Position numbers and translations under genes: made by a program
Shown here: positions 1 to 8,667 of the stretch, in pieces
Position numbering within the stretch: position 1 is the stretch's first letter
Layout: the number at the start of each line of letters is the position of its first letter
Notes under the pieces: generated by a model
Database searches by the model: none
The model's input: the letters and a program-made list of their open reading frames with translations, nothing else
What the model was told of the DNA's origin: nothing
Origin: Halopseudomonas maritima
GTDB lineage: Bacteria > Pseudomonadota > Gammaproteobacteria > Pseudomonadales > Pseudomonadaceae
Direction of reading: 5' to 3'
DNA: 64,000 nt
Assembly (NCBI RefSeq): GCF_021545785.1
Contig: NZ_CP079801.1
Location: 2,046,001-2,110,000 of the forward strand

Positions 1-191
1 GCAGCGTTATCAGCCAGCAGGACCTTGCTTACGCCAGCAACTTTGGCAGCTGCGTCAGCAACGGCTGCGCAGCCAGCACCGGCAACCAGTACGTCGATGT
101 CGCCACCGATAGCCTGAGCGGCCGCAACGGTGTTCAGGGTAGCTGCGTTCAGCTCGGCGTTGTTGTGTTCAGCAATAACCAGAATGCTCAT
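1..191 (-). CDS. etfA: Electron transfer flavoprotein alpha subunit, N-terminal part (runs off window)
   Basis: Only the first 63 or so codons lie in the window. The protein starts MSILVIAEHNNAELN, the typical N-terminus of ETF alpha, with the small-residue-rich ADAAAKVAGVSKVLL stretch of domain I following. It begins 2 bases after the stop of etfB, so the two are translated as a couple. ETF is the soluble FAD/AMP heterodimer that takes electrons from acyl-CoA dehydrogenases and hands them to ETF-ubiquinone oxidoreductase. The FAD-binding C-terminal domain is outside the window. The acyl-CoA dehydrogenases just beside it are obvious electron donors. Confidence 0.95.
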   Translation of the reverse strand, partial: MSILVIAEHNNAELNAATLNTVAAAQAIGGDIDVLVAGAGCAAVADAAAKVAGVSKVLLADNA

Positions 192-193
192 GT

Positions 194-943
194 TCAGATC
201 ACCTTGGCTTCGTTCTTCAGTTTGTCGACCAGCTCGTCAACGCTCTTGACCTTGATGCCAGCACTGCGGGCAGCCGGGGCTTCAACCTTCAGGGTGGAGA
301 CGGTGGAGGCAGTGCTCACGCCCAGATCTTCCGGCTTGAGGGTTTCCAGCGGCTTCTTCTTGGCCTTCATGATGTTCGGCAAGGAGGCGTAGCGCGGCTC
401 GTTCAGACGCAGGTCAGTGGTAACAATGGCCGGCAGCTTCAGAGCAACGGTCTGCAGACCGCCGTCGATTTCACGGGTGACCTTGACGCTGTCGCCTTCA
501 ACGGCGACTTCAGAGGCAAAGGTGCCCTGAGCGTAGCCAGACAGTGCAGCCAGCATCTGGCCAGTCTGGTTGTTGTCGGAGTCGATGGCTTGCTTGCCGA
601 GGATAACCAGCTGCGGCTGTTCTTTATCAACAACAGCTTTCAGCGCCTTGGCGATGGCCAGGGAGCTCAGATCGTCCGCGGACTCAACCAGAACCGCGCG
701 ATCGGCGCCCAGTGCCAGGGCGGTGCGCAGTTGTTCCTGGGCGGCGGTCGGGCCGACAGTGACAGCGACGATTTCGGTGGCCACGCCCTTCTCTTTCAGG
801 CGAACAGCTTCTTCTACGGCGATCTCGCAGAAGGGGTTCATCGACATCTTGACGTTGGCCAGATCAACACCGGAGTTATCGGCCTTGACGCGAACCTTGA
901 CGTTGTAATCGACCACGCGCTTAACGGCAACGAGGATTTTCAT
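194..943 (-). CDS. etfB: Electron transfer flavoprotein beta subunit
   Basis: The 249-residue protein has the usual family length and starts MKILVAVKRVVDYNVKVRV. It carries the ETF-beta signature region VTREIDGGLQTVALKLPAIVTTDLRLNEPRYASLPNIMKAKKKP (about residues 155-200), of which the NEPRYASLPNIMKAKKK loop is the partner-docking segment known from the family. A strong GGAGG ribosome site precedes the ATG. It is the first gene of etfBA; a hairpin ending the neighbouring dehydrogenase operon lies upstream, so it should have its own promoter in the 944-1060 interval. ETF accepts electrons from acyl-CoA dehydrogenases in the cytoplasm. Confidence 0.97.
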   Translation of the reverse strand: MKILVAVKRVVDYNVKVRVKADNSGVDLANVKMSMNPFCEIAVEEAVRLKEKGVATEIVAVTVGPTAAQEQLRTALALGADRAVLVESADDLSSLAIAKALKAVVDKEQPQLVILGKQAIDSDNNQTGQMLAALSGYAQGTFASEVAVEGDSVKVTREIDGGLQTVALKLPAIVTTDLRLNEPRYASLPNIMKAKKKPLETLKPEDLGVSTASTVSTLKVEAPAARSAGIKVKSVDELVDKLKNEAKVI

Positions 944-1059
944 GGACGTTAGTCCTCCACAAGTCTTGAGACGCCCGCAGGCGCACGACGTTAAAAGGGG
1001 TGCCTAGGATACCGGGCAGAGGGGGCGCCCGGAAGTACAAATTGTCGCTATGCTGGACA

Positions 1060-1096
1060 AAAACGCCGGAATGGCGACCGATTGGCGCCATTCCGG
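1060..1096 (-). terminator. Rho-independent terminator of the acyl-CoA dehydrogenase operon
   Basis: An 11-bp perfect stem (CCGGAATGGCG at 1066-1076 pairing with CGCCATTCCGG at 1086-1096) is followed on the minus strand by CGTTTTTG. It lies 13 bases past the stop of the last dehydrogenase gene and separates that operon from etfBA. Confidence 0.8.
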
Positions 1097-1108
1097 TGGT
1101 CTGGCAGC

Positions 1109-2242
1109 TTACGCGGCGCCCAGTTGGGCGGCGTAGGCTTCCAGGTGGTGGTCGTCATCACCGAACTGGTGGCTGATCATGACCAGACGCTTGGCGTAGT
1201 GAGCACCGTTGTATTCCCAGGTCATGGCGATACCGCCATGCAGCTGGATGCACTGTTCGGCGACATAACGGCCAGCGCGGTTGATGACGAACTTGGCGGC
1301 GGCCAGCTTGGCACTGCGCTCGGCGCTGTCTTCGTCGTCAGCCAGACAGGCTGCCAGGATTGCCATGGAGGTGGCGCGTTCCAGCTCGCTGATCATGTCG
1401 ACCATGCGGTGCTGCAGTACCTGGAACTTACCGATCGGCACGCCGAACTGCTTGCGTGTCTTCAGGTAGTCCAGAGTCAGGTCGCAGGCAGTGCGCATGG
1501 CGCCAACGGCTTCGGCACACAGGGCCGCGATGGCACGACCGCTCTGGTAGCGGATGGCATCAAAGGCATTGCCGGCTTCGCCCAGCAGCTCGCCCTGGGC
1601 GTTGTCCAGGAACAGCTCGCAGGCTTTGCGACCGTCAACGGTGGCGTAAACGCGGCGGGTTACGCCCGCTGCGTTCGGGTCAACCACGAACAGGCTGATG
1701 CCTTGCTCGTCACGGTTGTTGCCGGCGGTGCGGGCCGATACCAGGATCTTGCCAGCAGTCTGGCCGCCGATGACCACACCCTTGCGACCGCTCAGGCTCC
1801 AGCTGCCGCCCTGTTCGGTGGCGGTAGTGGTGACGCTGGCCAAGTCGTAGTGGCTGTTCAGCTCGTCCAGTGCAACGGCCGCTTGCAGCTCACCGGTGGC
1901 GATGCCGCCCAGCAGTTCTTCTTTCTGGGCATCGCTGCCCAGCTGGCCGATCAGGCCGCCGGCCAGAATGACCGACTCCATGTAGGGCTCAAGGCAGATG
2001 CCCTTGCCCAGTTGTTCCATGATCAACATGGTTTCTACGCCGCCGCCGCCAAAGCCGCCCAGCTCCTCGGAGAAGGGGATGGCGGTCAGGCCCAGCTCGC
2101 CCAGCTGCTGCCAGAAGGCGGTGCTGAAACCGGCTTCGCTTTCGCTGAATTTGTTGCGGCTTTCGAAATCGTAAACGTCGCGAACCAGGCGTTCAGCGGT
2201 TTCTTTGAGCATCTGCTGCTCTTCAGTCAGTTTGAAATCCAC
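1109..2242 (-). CDS. Acyl-CoA dehydrogenase, PimD-like small subunit
   Basis: A 377-residue flavoprotein of the acyl-CoA dehydrogenase family: an N-terminal helical domain beginning MDFKLTEEQQMLKETAERLV, a middle beta domain and a C-terminal helical domain with TRKQFGVPIGKFQVLQHRMVDM (about residues 260-285) and QLHGGIAMTWEYNGAHYAKRL near the end. The family oxidises acyl-CoA to trans-2-enoyl-CoA and passes electrons to ETF. Its style (short, GGFGGGGVETMLIMEQLGKG, weak C-terminal FAD loop) is that of the small subunit of heteromeric dehydrogenases such as PimD of pimelate degradation. The larger partner lies immediately upstream, 11 bases away. The substrate (fatty acyl or dicarboxylyl-CoA) is inferred only. 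Confidence 0.85.
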   Translation of the reverse strand: MDFKLTEEQQMLKETAERLVRDVYDFESRNKFSESEAGFSTAFWQQLGELGLTAIPFSEELGGFGGGGVETMLIMEQLGKGICLEPYMESVILAGGLIGQLGSDAQKEELLGGIATGELQAAVALDELNSHYDLASVTTTATEQGGSWSLSGRKGVVIGGQTAGKILVSARTAGNNRDEQGISLFVVDPNAAGVTRRVYATVDGRKACELFLDNAQGELLGEAGNAFDAIRYQSGRAIAALCAEAVGAMRTACDLTLDYLKTRKQFGVPIGKFQVLQHRMVDMISELERATSMAILAACLADDEDSAERSAKLAAAKFVINRAGRYVAEQCIQLHGGIAMTWEYNGAHYAKRLVMISHQFGDDDHHLEAYAAQLGAA

Positions 2243-2253
2243 GGTCGGCCTCC

Positions 2254-3450
2254 TCAGAGCTCAAGAATCATTTTCGAGACGATGTTCTTCTGGATCTCGT
2301 TGGATCCACCGAAGATCGACAGTTTGCGCATGTTGAAGTACTGCGAGGCCGGGGAGGCCGCGTAGTCGTCAACCAGCAGCTCGCCGTCGACGTCCAGGTC
2401 CAGCTCTTCCGGCAGGAAGGGCAGGGCATACGGACCCAGCGCCTTGCGCATCAGGTGAGTGATCGCCTGACGGATTTCAGTACCCTGTACCTTCAGGATG
2501 GAGCTCTCGGAGCCCGGTACGCCACCTTCGGACGCGGCTGCGACAATACGCAGGGTGCTCATTTCAGCGGCCATCAGCGACATTTCAACTTCGGCGATCT
2601 GGCTGCGGAACAGGCTATCTTCCAGCAGCGGCTTGCCGTTCTTCTGCTGCTTGGAGGCGATGCGCTTGAGGTTGGTCAGTGCTGCCTTGGACGCACCGAT
2701 ACCCGCCAGGCCGGTACGCTCGTGGGTCAGCAGGTACTTGGCACAGGTCCAGCCCTTGTTCTCTTCGCCAACCAGGTTTTCGACCGGGACCTTGACGTCG
2801 TCAAAGAAGACTTCGTTGACTTCGTGGTCGCCGTCCAGGGTGATGATCGGGCGAACGGTGATACCCGGGGTCGCCATGTCGATCAGCAGGAAGGAGATGC
2901 CACGCTGCTGCTGGGCTTCGGGGTCGGTACGCACCAGACAGAAGATCCAGTTGGCGTGCTGGCCCAGGGTGGTCCAGGTTTTCTGACCGTTGACGATGTA
3001 GTGATCGCCATCGCGCACGGCGCGGGTCTTCAGCGAGGCCAGGTCGGAACCGGCGCCCGGCTCGGAGTAACCCTGACACCACCAGTCGGTGCCGTCGAGG
3101 ATGCGCGGCAGGTAGGTGGCTTTCTGCTCTTCGCTACCGAACTTGATGATAACCGGGGCAACCATGTTGACGCCGAACGGCACCAGACGCGGTGCGCCAG
3201 CGGCGGCGGACTCTTCGTCAAAGATGTGCTTCTCGATCGGGCCCCAGGTGGTGCCACCGTGCTCGACCGGCCAGCCCGGCGCATACCAGCCGCGCTTGGA
3301 CAGAATTTTCTGCCAACGTTCGTGGTCGGCCTTGTGCAGGTGCTTGCCCAGTTTGACCTTGGCAGCGATGTCGGCAGGCAGTTCCTGCTTCAGAAAGTCA
3401 CGCACTTCATCGCGGAAGGCGAGCTGTTCGGGAGAATAATGGATTTCCAT
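2254..3450 (-). CDS. Acyl-CoA dehydrogenase, PimC-like large subunit
   Basis: 398 residues starting MEIHYSPEQLAFRDEVRDFLKQELP; this ATG is chosen over one 129 bases upstream because GAGGAA sits 7 bases before it and family alignment starts here. FAD/substrate motifs include QGYSEPGAGSDLASLKTRA (about 125-145), QKTWTTLGQHANWIFCLVRTD, and near the C-terminus the flavin loop FGGSNEIQKNIVSKMIL. Acyl-CoA dehydrogenases catalyse the first, FAD-dependent step of beta-oxidation. Similarity in layout to pimC-pimD suggests it works as a heteromer with the downstream 377-residue protein. It is the middle gene of a fadB-like / large / small operon. Confidence 0.87.
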   Translation of the reverse strand: MEIHYSPEQLAFRDEVRDFLKQELPADIAAKVKLGKHLHKADHERWQKILSKRGWYAPGWPVEHGGTTWGPIEKHIFDEESAAAGAPRLVPFGVNMVAPVIIKFGSEEQKATYLPRILDGTDWWCQGYSEPGAGSDLASLKTRAVRDGDHYIVNGQKTWTTLGQHANWIFCLVRTDPEAQQQRGISFLLIDMATPGITVRPIITLDGDHEVNEVFFDDVKVPVENLVGEENKGWTCAKYLLTHERTGLAGIGASKAALTNLKRIASKQQKNGKPLLEDSLFRSQIAEVEMSLMAAEMSTLRIVAAASEGGVPGSESSILKVQGTEIRQAITHLMRKALGPYALPFLPEELDLDVDGELLVDDYAASPASQYFNMRKLSIFGGSNEIQKNIVSKMILEL

Positions 3451-3515
3451 TGTGGTTCCTCGTTGTAATACGGGTATCCGACGGCCAGCCCGCGCGGGCT
3501 GACCGTACTGATTCA

Positions 3516-5609
3516 TCACAGGTCGGCGAACTTGCGCCCTTCCTTGGCCAGTTTTTCCAGCAGGGCGGCCGGTTTCCACCAGGCGCCGTGTTGCTCGTGA
3601 AACTCGCAGATGCGGGCGTATACGCGATCCAGGCCGACCGCGTCAGCATAGAACATCGGGCCACCCTGATAAGCCGGGAAACCGTAACCGTTCAGGTAGA
3701 TGACGTCGATATCGCTGGCGCGCTGGGCGATGCCTTCCTCGAGAATCTTGGCGCCTTCGTTGATCAGCGCGTAGATGGTGCGCTCGATGATGTACTCATC
3801 GCTCAGCTCACGACGCTCGATGCCCTGCTGTTTGGAAGCGGCCTCCATGATGGCCGGCAGTTCCGGGTTGGGCAGCGGGGTGCGCGAGCCCTTCTCGTAC
3901 ACGTAGAAGCCCTTGCCGGTCTTCTGGCCCAGCAGGCCGGCTTCGGCCATCTTGTCCAGTACCACCGGCAGTTTAAACTCGGCCGGCAGGGTCTGACGCT
4001 GACGGGTGCGAATGGCCAGGCCGATGTCCAGACCGGAGAGGTCACGCATGGCGAAGGGGCCCATGGCCAGACCGAACTTGCGCAGCGCGCCGTCGATCTG
4101 CTCCGGTGTACCGCCTTCTTCCAGCAGGAACTCGGACTCGCGACCGTACTGGAACACCATGCGGTTGCCGACAAAGCCGTCGCAGACGCCAACCGGCACC
4201 GAGACTTTCTTCAGCTTCTTGCCGATCGCCATGGCGGTGGCCAGCACGTCGTTGGCGGTTTTCTCGCCACGGACCACTTCCAGCAGGCGCATGACGTTGG
4301 CCGGGCTGAAGAAGTGCAGGCCAACCACGTCTTGCGGACGCTTGGTGAACTGAGCAATCGCGTTCAGATCCAGCGAGCTGGTGTTGGAGGCCAGAATGGC
4401 GCCCGGCTTGCAGTTGGCATCCAGCGCTTCGAACACCTTCTGCTTGACGCCCATGTCTTCGAACACGGCTTCGACCACAACGTCGACGTCGGACAGGTCG
4501 GCGTAGTCGGTCACGCCGCTGATCAGGGTCATGCGCTGCTCCAGCGCGTCCTGGCTCAGGCTGCCGCGCTTGACGCTCATGCCGTAGGTGTCACGGGCGC
4601 GCTCAAGGGCCTTGTCGCGGGCCTCTAAGCTGATTTCCAGAATCTTCACCGGGATGCCGGCGTTGGCGAAGCAGATAGCAATGCCGACGCCCATGGTGCC
4701 GCCACCGATGACAGCAGCCGACTTGACGTCGCGTACCGGGGTGTCTTTGGGCAGATCGTTGATCTTGGAGGCCTGACGCTCGGAGAAGAAGGCGTGGACC
4801 AGTGCGGCGCGCTGCGGAGAGACCAGGCACTCGCCGAACAGCTCGCGCTCGCGCTTCAGACCCTCTGCCAGCGGCAGGGTGAAGGCGGCTTCAACCGCGG
4901 AAACACAGCGCTGGGGAGAGAACAGACCCGGGGTCTTTTTCTCGATTTCGGCGCGCTTGGCAGCCACGGCGCCTGCGTTGTCTGCGCCTTCCAGCTTGTC
5001 GGTGCGCTCGCCGGTGCGGCGCGGGCCCTTGCCCTCGGCCAGCAGTTTTTCGGCGAAGGCGATGCCGGCGGTAGTCAGATCACCCTCGACCAGCTCGTCG
5101 ATCACACCCAGCTGATTGGCTTCGGCAGCGCTGATGGGCGCGCCGCTGACGATCATGTCCAGTGCTTTGGCGACGCCGACCAGACGGGGCAGGCGCTGAG
5201 TACCGCCAGCGCCCGGCAGCAGGCCCAGCTTCACTTCTGGCAGGCCGACCTTGGCGCTCTTGACGGCGATGCGGTAGTGGCAGCTGACGGCGACTTCCAG
5301 GCCGCCGCCCAGGGCAGTACCGTGGATCACGGCAACGCTCGGCTTGCTGCAGGCCTCAATGCCGTTGACCACGTCCGGCAGGCTCGGCTCCTTCGGCGGC
5401 TTGCCGAATTCCTTGATGTCGGCACCGGCCATGAAGGTTGCGCCTTCACAGACCAGAACGACAGCCTTGACCTCGGGATCGGCCTCGGCAGCGCTGAAGC
5501 TGCTCTGCAGGCCTTCGCGTACAGCGATGCCCAGCGCATTGACCGGCGGGTTGTTGACGGTGACGACCGCAATGGCGCCTTTCCGTTCCAGAGTGACCAC
5601 ATCAGACAT
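3516..5609 (-). CDS. Bifunctional enoyl-CoA hydratase / 3-hydroxyacyl-CoA dehydrogenase (FadB/PimF type)
   Basis: 697 residues from MSDVVTLERKG (a 57-base longer frame upstream lacks family similarity). The N-terminal crotonase domain shows the oxyanion segment FMAGADIKEF (about 58-68) and both catalytic glutamate loops, ALGGGLEVAVSCHYR and GLPEVKLGLLPGAGGTQRL (about 98-140). The NAD-binding motif VIGGGTMGVGIA begins near residue 300, followed by LHFFSPANVMRLLEVVRG and a C-terminal helical domain. It hydrates enoyl-CoA and oxidises the 3-hydroxyacyl-CoA. It leads the operon with both acyl-CoA dehydrogenases. Two copies of the proposed IclR operator lie 31-73 bases upstream of the start. Confidence 0.92.
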   Translation of the reverse strand: MSDVVTLERKGAIAVVTVNNPPVNALGIAVREGLQSSFSAAEADPEVKAVVLVCEGATFMAGADIKEFGKPPKEPSLPDVVNGIEACSKPSVAVIHGTALGGGLEVAVSCHYRIAVKSAKVGLPEVKLGLLPGAGGTQRLPRLVGVAKALDMIVSGAPISAAEANQLGVIDELVEGDLTTAGIAFAEKLLAEGKGPRRTGERTDKLEGADNAGAVAAKRAEIEKKTPGLFSPQRCVSAVEAAFTLPLAEGLKRERELFGECLVSPQRAALVHAFFSERQASKINDLPKDTPVRDVKSAAVIGGGTMGVGIAICFANAGIPVKILEISLEARDKALERARDTYGMSVKRGSLSQDALEQRMTLISGVTDYADLSDVDVVVEAVFEDMGVKQKVFEALDANCKPGAILASNTSSLDLNAIAQFTKRPQDVVGLHFFSPANVMRLLEVVRGEKTANDVLATAMAIGKKLKKVSVPVGVCDGFVGNRMVFQYGRESEFLLEEGGTPEQIDGALRKFGLAMGPFAMRDLSGLDIGLAIRTRQRQTLPAEFKLPVVLDKMAEAGLLGQKTGKGFYVYEKGSRTPLPNPELPAIMEAASKQQGIERRELSDEYIIERTIYALINEGAKILEEGIAQRASDIDVIYLNGYGFPAYQGGPMFYADAVGLDRVYARICEFHEQHGAWWKPAALLEKLAKEGRKFADL

Positions 5610-5639
5610 GCTGAATCTCCGTCTGTATTGTTGGGTGTG

Positions 5640-5654
5640 TTTCACTAAGCGAAA
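5640..5654. promoter_or_regulatory. Putative IclR operator, copy 1
   Basis: TTTCACTAAGCGAAA (reverse complement TTTCGCTTAGTGAAA) is a 15-bp near-palindrome upstream of the FadB-like gene. It matches three other sites in the window at 5668-5682, 7002-7016 and 14144-14158. Assignment to the adjacent IclR protein is inference. Confidence 0.5.
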
Positions 5655-5667
5655 TAGCGGAATCATG

Positions 5668-5682
5668 TTTCGCTAGGCAAAA
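5668..5682. promoter_or_regulatory. Putative IclR operator, copy 2
   Basis: TTTCGCTAGGCAAAA, 28 bases centre to centre from copy 1 and so on nearly the same helix face after about 2.7 turns. The tandem pair sits in the promoter region of the FadB-like/acyl-CoA dehydrogenase operon. Confidence 0.5.
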
Positions 5683-5762
5683 TACAAAAAATAAAACCGC
5701 TTGTCGATGCCCCGAGCGGGGGAAATGGAGGTTTATTAGTTAAGGTGATGGATGGCGCCCGC

Positions 5763-5970
5763 GCTAGCGCGGGCGGCTGGAGGCTGAAAGCTAGAAGCAA
5801 AAAGCAGTCCGAGCTGCTGGGCGGATTGGTGTTTGGTTTAGGGGGGGGGCGGGCTGAAGGCTGGAAGCTTGAAGCAGTCCGAGTTGTCGCGGGCGTTGGT
5901 CTTTTCCGCAGACTCCGCTTGACGGGCTTGTGCCCGGTCCCTCTCTGATTAAGCCTCCAGCCTCCAGCCA
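5763..5970. repeat. Dispersed GGCTGGAGGCT-type repeat, copy A
   Basis: The gap between the FadB-like operon and the IclR gene holds GGCTGGAGGCTGAAAGCT at its left end and GCCTCCAGCCTCCAGCC at its right end, giving terminal inverted repeats. Inside is GGCTGGAAGCTTGAAGCAGTC followed by CGAGT, which recurs almost identically at 38153-38180. A run of nine G lies near 5841-5849. No gene is supported here. Confidence 0.7.
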
Positions 5971-5987
5971 CCGCCCAGCGGACGGTG

Positions 5988-6785
5988 TTAAACCCCCAGC
6001 CGCTCGATATCCCGTGCCAACATGGCCAGCTGGTGGGCGAGCTGGTTTTTGACGCGTTCTTCGGAGACTAGATAGGACGGGGCGCCGCAGGTGAGGACCA
6101 TCAGGCTGCCGTCCTGCAGGTGCAGGGGCACGCCGGCGGCGTTGACGTTGCGGTCCCAATCGCCAAGCGAGAGGCAGAAGCCCTGATCCTGATATTCGGC
6201 GAAGCTGCGTTGCAGCGAGGCGTACAGTTCCGTCCAGGTGTCCGGGTTGCGGGCCTTGATGGCGTCGAGCAGGTGGCTGCGCTCGTCTTCTTTCATGGCC
6301 GCCAGGTAGGCCCGGCCGGCGGCGGTGGTGGCCAGCGGCAGGCGCTCGCCCACATCCATGCGCAGGGAGGTGGATTCCGACGGGCGGCAGTTTTCGACGT
6401 AGATCATCGACAACCGGTCGCGGCAGGTCAGGCCGACCGAGGTGTTGGTGTTGCGGGCAAACTCGTCCAGATAGGGCTTGGCCAGCTGGCGTACGCGCAG
6501 GTTGGAGACGTAGGCGTAGCCGAGCGCCAGTACGCCCGAGTCGAGCTGATATTTTTCCAGCTGGGTGGAGTAGCTCAGGTAACCGAGCTTGGTCAGGGTG
6601 TAGGTCATGCGCGAGACGGTCGGCTTGGGCAGACCGGTAATGCGGGCGATATCCTGGTTGCCCATGACCACCGAACCCTGGCTGAAGGCGCGTAAGACGT
6701 CCAACCCACGAGACAGCGCTTCAACGAACTTGCGATCCTTGGCGGGGGGAGTGTCCTGTACTGCTGCTTCCAACTCATCTTTCAT
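5988..6785 (-). CDS. IclR-family transcriptional regulator
   Basis: 265 residues from MKDELEAAVQD. Two upstream ATGs in frame (MRHK at 6809 and one at 6944) lack ribosome sites and family similarity. An N-terminal winged helix (about residues 20-85: SRGLDVLRAFSQG, MGNQDIARITGLPKPTVSRMTYTLTKLGYL) is followed by the IclR effector domain (about 95-265, with LSMIYVENCRPSESTSLRMDVGERLPLATTAAGRAYLAAM). IclR proteins are usually dimeric repressors or activators responding to small carboxylates or acyl-CoA. The gene is divergent from the acyl-CoA ligase and next to the FadB-like operon, so control of this catabolic island is the likely job. Confidence 0.92.
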   Translation of the reverse strand: MKDELEAAVQDTPPAKDRKFVEALSRGLDVLRAFSQGSVVMGNQDIARITGLPKPTVSRMTYTLTKLGYLSYSTQLEKYQLDSGVLALGYAYVSNLRVRQLAKPYLDEFARNTNTSVGLTCRDRLSMIYVENCRPSESTSLRMDVGERLPLATTAAGRAYLAAMKEDERSHLLDAIKARNPDTWTELYASLQRSFAEYQDQGFCLSLGDWDRNVNAAGVPLHLQDGSLMVLTCGAPSYLVSEERVKNQLAHQLAMLARDIERLGV

Positions 6786-7001
6786 TGGGTTGTATACCTT
6801 GTGGCGCATCGGAGGGTGCGGCCGATGTGATTCGGTGCTTTCTTTATTATTGTTGTCAGAGCGCGGAACGATAGCACGATCAGGCGTTCTGCACAGTGAT
6901 ACAGCGGCGCTGTGTTGCTGTTTTGTTAACGGGGGCTGCAGCAAGTGTCTCGATCATTGCACAGTCACCCTCGAATAGAATAGCATCTTTTTGGTATTTC
7001 G

Positions 7002-7016
7002 TTTCGCAGTGCAAAA
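7002..7016. promoter_or_regulatory. Putative IclR operator, copy 3
   Basis: TTTCGCAGTGCAAAA lies 26 bases before the acyl-CoA ligase start and in the divergent promoter region with the IclR gene. It shares the TTTCGC-N3-GCAAAA form with the sites at 5668 and 14144. Confidence 0.5.
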
Positions 7017-7041
7017 CAATAGTTCAAAAAAAGAGGTTGAG

Positions 7042-8667
7042 ATGTCTACACCTGAGCAGTACGCCGTCAGCTCACAGCTGGCCGAACTGGGTCATACCAC
7101 CATCTTCGATATTCTCGATCAGTCCTGTAGCCGTTACGGCGACCAGCCGGCGTTCTCCTGTGGTGCCGACACTCTGACCTTTAACCAGCTGCGCGGCCGT
7201 GCCGACGCCTTTGCTCGCTATCTGCGCCAGCATGCCGGTCTTGAGCCGGGCGACCGGTTGGCGATTCAGCTGCCCAACCTGCTGCAATACACCATTGCCA
7301 TCTTTGGCGCGTTGCGCGCCGGTCTGGTGATCGTCAACACCAACCCCCAGTACACCTACCACGAGACCCGTCACCAGTTCGCCGACTCCGGCGCACGCGC
7401 TGTGGTGGTACTCGACAAGCTGGTGCCGCTGGTGCGCAAGACTCAGGGCGCGACAGAGATCGAGACGCTGATCGTCACCAGCATGGATGACTACAGCAAC
7501 CCGCAGTTTGACAGCAGCGAATCCGACGAGGTGCGTTTCATGCAGGCGCTGCGCCTGGGTGATGAGCTGCCGCCGATCGAAACCGAGCGCGGTCTCGACG
7601 ATCTGGCGCTGCTGCAGTACACCGGCGGCACCACGGGCGTATCCAAGGGCGCGATGCTCACGCATCGCAATATCCTGTGCAACGTGCTGCAGGCGGTCAG
7701 CATCCTGCAGGAAGGCGACGTGAACTACGGTGCTGAGGTACGTGTTTCGCCGTTGCCGCTCTACCATATCTTTGCGTTCACGGCGAACTGCATCGCATCG
7801 GTTTATACCGGCTTTCATAGCATCCTTATCACCAACCCGCGTGATCTGGACGGCTTGATTGGTGATCTCAAGCGTCACCCCTTTACCCTGCTGACCGGCA
7901 TCAACTCGCTGTTTGTGTCGTTGATGAACCATCCCGAATTCGACAGCGTCGATTTCAGCCGGCTGAAATGGGTCAATTCCGGCGGTGCGCCGCTCAACAC
8001 CGAGATTGCCCGCCGCTGGCAGGCGCGCACCGGCAGTGTGGTACGTGAAGGCTACGGCCTGACCGAGACCTCGCCGGTGGTAGTCGCCTCGACATCCAAG
8101 ACGCCCTATAAAGAAGGCTTTATCGGCCAGCCGGTGATTGATACCTGGGTCAAGACGGTCGATGACGACGGCAAGGAGACGCCGCGTGGTGAGCCTGGTG
8201 AAGTGCTGATCAAGGGGCCGCAGGTGATGCAGGGCTACTGGCACCGCCCGGATGAAACCGCAGCGACCTTCTCTGCGGACGGCTGGCTGAAAACCGGTGA
8301 TGTAGGCGTGCTCGACGAGGACGGCTTCCTCAAGCTGGTAGATCGCAAGAAGGACATGATTCTGGTGTCCGGCTTTAACGTCTACCCCAATGATGTGGAA
8401 GACGCGGTCATGCGCCACGCGGGTATCCGTGAATGCGTGGCGGTGGGTGTGCCGGACGAGCGTACCGGCGAAGCAATCAAGATCTTTGTCAGCCTGAATG
8501 ATGCTGCGCTGGATGAAGCGGCGATTATTGCCCACTGCCGCGAGAACCTGACCGGTTACAAGATTCCGAAGCACGTTGAGATTCGCGATGATCTGCCCAA
8601 ATCCACCGTGGGTAAGCTGCTGCGTCGCGTGCTGCGCGACGAAGCGCGCGGTGAGGCCAAGGCGTGA
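7042..8667 (+). CDS. Acyl-CoA ligase (AMP-forming; FadD/PimA-like)
   Basis: 541 residues from MSTPEQYAVSS with AAGAGG just upstream; a longer frame from 6991 is not favoured. Adenylating-enzyme motifs are all present: the phosphate loop YTGGTTGVSKGAMLTH (about 190-205), GYGLTETSP (about 337-345), GWLKTGDVGVLDEDGFLKLVDRKKDMI (about 415-440) and the catalytic lysine in PKSTVGKLLRR near the C-terminus. It activates a carboxylic acid to its CoA thioester using ATP, feeding the local beta-oxidation genes. It resembles long- and medium-chain fatty acid and dicarboxylate ligases; chain length cannot be read from sequence. It overlaps the next gene by 4 bases. Confidence 0.93.
   Translation: MSTPEQYAVSSQLAELGHTTIFDILDQSCSRYGDQPAFSCGADTLTFNQLRGRADAFARYLRQHAGLEPGDRLAIQLPNLLQYTIAIFGALRAGLVIVNTNPQYTYHETRHQFADSGARAVVVLDKLVPLVRKTQGATEIETLIVTSMDDYSNPQFDSSESDEVRFMQALRLGDELPPIETERGLDDLALLQYTGGTTGVSKGAMLTHRNILCNVLQAVSILQEGDVNYGAEVRVSPLPLYHIFAFTANCIASVYTGFHSILITNPRDLDGLIGDLKRHPFTLLTGINSLFVSLMNHPEFDSVDFSRLKWVNSGGAPLNTEIARRWQARTGSVVREGYGLTETSPVVVASTSKTPYKEGFIGQPVIDTWVKTVDDDGKETPRGEPGEVLIKGPQVMQGYWHRPDETAATFSADGWLKTGDVGVLDEDGFLKLVDRKKDMILVSGFNVYPNDVEDAVMRHAGIRECVAVGVPDERTGEAIKIFVSLNDAALDEAAIIAHCRENLTGYKIPKHVEIRDDLPKSTVGKLLRRVLRDEARGEAKA

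Noticed and set aside
1082..2365. Long plus-strand open frame of 427 codons opposite the small acyl-CoA dehydrogenase
   Set aside because: Exact antisense of a clear gene; composition (long runs of A, V, G, Q) is a codon-bias artefact of high GC, with no family similarity.
5610..5987. Small genes in the repeat-rich gap between the FadB-like operon and the IclR gene
   Set aside because: Open frames here are built of GGCTGGAGG repeat sequence and lack ribosome sites.
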